A stretch of DNA of 5,068 nt, taken from Thermus kawarayensis JCM 12314. Lineage in GTDB: Bacteria > Deinococcota > Deinococci > Deinococcales > Thermaceae. The DNA is taken from assembly GCA_001311545.1 (NCBI GenBank), contig BBBL01000141.1:1-5068 (forward strand). Direction: 5' to 3'. A program made the position numbers and the translations under genes. The notes beneath the pieces are model-generated. The model had not been told where the DNA came from. It did no database searches and was given only the letters and a program-made list of their open reading frames with translations. Numbering within the stretch: the stretch's first letter is position 1; every line of letters begins with the position of its first letter. Positions 4,859 to 5,068 of this stretch are shown here, piece by piece.

Positions 4859-5068
4859 GCGAGGACCCGGCAGGCCGCTCCCCGCCTCCCCAGGGCGGGG
4901 GGTTTCCTTGGCGAGGAGGTGGGGCCCGAGCTCTTCCAGGCTTCCCACCCCCGAGAGGGACAGGGTGAGCTCCAGCTCCGCCAAAAAGTGGTCCAGAAGC
5001 GCCCCCACCCCTTCCTCCCCGCCCAGGCCAGGGCGTAGGCGTAGGGGCGTCCGAGGCCCACCGCCTGG
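4833..5068 (-). CDS. C-terminal end of an FMN-dependent alpha-hydroxy-acid oxidase / lactate 2-monooxygenase-like protein, frame broken near 5018
   Basis: Read on the minus strand from the window edge, the sequence gives QAVGLGRPYAYALAWAG, then in a second frame VGALLDHFLAELELTLSLSG followed by VGSLEELGPHLL. This is the C-terminal pattern of the FMN-dependent alpha-hydroxy-acid dehydrogenase family: an FMN-phosphate-binding GRP segment at the end of the TIM barrel, a Gly-Val helix, and E-x-L-T-x-x-L-x-G. Members oxidise L-lactate, glycolate or similar acids; the substrate cannot be told from this part. The junction needs one extra C in the run 5017-5020 (plus strand), restoring AGEEGVG. The 3' end is uncertain: no stop occurs in any minus frame until TGA at 4835-4833, which another single missing base would bring into frame; otherwise the frame runs deep into rplI antisense. 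Most of the gene lies beyond the window. Confidence 0.75.
   Translation of the reverse strand, partial: RRWASDAPTPTPWPGRGGRGGGASGPLFGGAGAHPVPLGGGKPGRARAPPPRQGNPPPWGGGERPAGSSPTGPPRSP
4878..4909 (+). terminator. intrinsic terminator of the rpsF-rplI operon
   Basis: CCCCGCC (4880-4886) pairs with GGCGGGG (4894-4900) around TCCCCAG. The stem extends by a T-G and a C-G pair to 4878/4902 and is followed directly by TTTCCTT. It lies 20 bases after the rplI stop and separates it from a convergent gene. There is no T tail in the minus direction, so it is best for the plus strand only. Confidence 0.7.

Noticed and set aside
4448..5008. Long minus-strand open frame through rplI as one real gene
   Set aside because: Only its first 40 or so residues resemble a known family; the rest is antisense of rplI with no family signal. 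The openness is a by-product of GC-rich codons.
1..5068. CRISPR array, insertion sequence, phage or defence system
   Set aside because: I found no regularly spaced direct repeats, transposase motifs, terminal repeats or defence genes. The gene content is conserved housekeeping.

Overview
The window looks like chromosomal DNA from a Thermus species, in the Deinococcota. Coding sequence is very GC-rich with strong G/C bias at third codon positions. Ribosomal proteins S6, S18 and L9 and a double-OB-fold SSB read almost word for word like remembered Thermus proteins. I cannot fix the species; the SSB wording seems nearer T. aquaticus than T. thermophilus, but that is from memory.

Layout. (1) Positions 2-2644, plus strand: the three-cistron proton-translocating NAD(P) transhydrogenase operon, pntAA (5' truncated), pntAB and pntB. 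An 18-codon open frame sits between pntAA and pntAB. (2) Positions 2645-2861: intergenic DNA with a weak terminator-like hairpin, an unusual 73-nt element predicted to fold as a three-way junction, and a hairpin running into a good tRNA promoter. (3) Positions 2862-2937: tRNA-Asn(GUU) with encoded CCA. (4) Positions 2938-4858: a terminator/promoter junction and then the operon rpsF-ssb-rpsR-rplI (S6, SSB, S18, L9), closed by a G/C hairpin with a T-rich tail. (5) Positions about 4833-5068, minus strand: the C-terminal end of a convergent FMN-dependent alpha-hydroxy-acid oxidase/lactate monooxygenase-like gene.

How the genes work together. PntAA binds NAD(H). PntAB and PntB form the membrane proton channel, and PntB also carries the NADP(H) domain; together they use the proton gradient to make NADPH. 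The second operon couples S6 and S18, direct partners in the 30S platform, with L9 and the replication/repair protein SSB.

The most striking feature is not a new system. Six reading-frame breaks occur between 1073 and 5020, and every one is repaired by adding one G or C to a short G/C run: one in pntAB, two in pntB, two in ssb and one in the minus-strand oxidase. Restored lengths (100, 450 and 264 aa) match the families. Uniform sign, base type and context, plus an essential gene among those hit, point to sequence or assembly error rather than decay. Everything else is largely ordinary conserved Thermus housekeeping DNA; the 73-nt element and the 18-codon frame are the best candidates for something undescribed.
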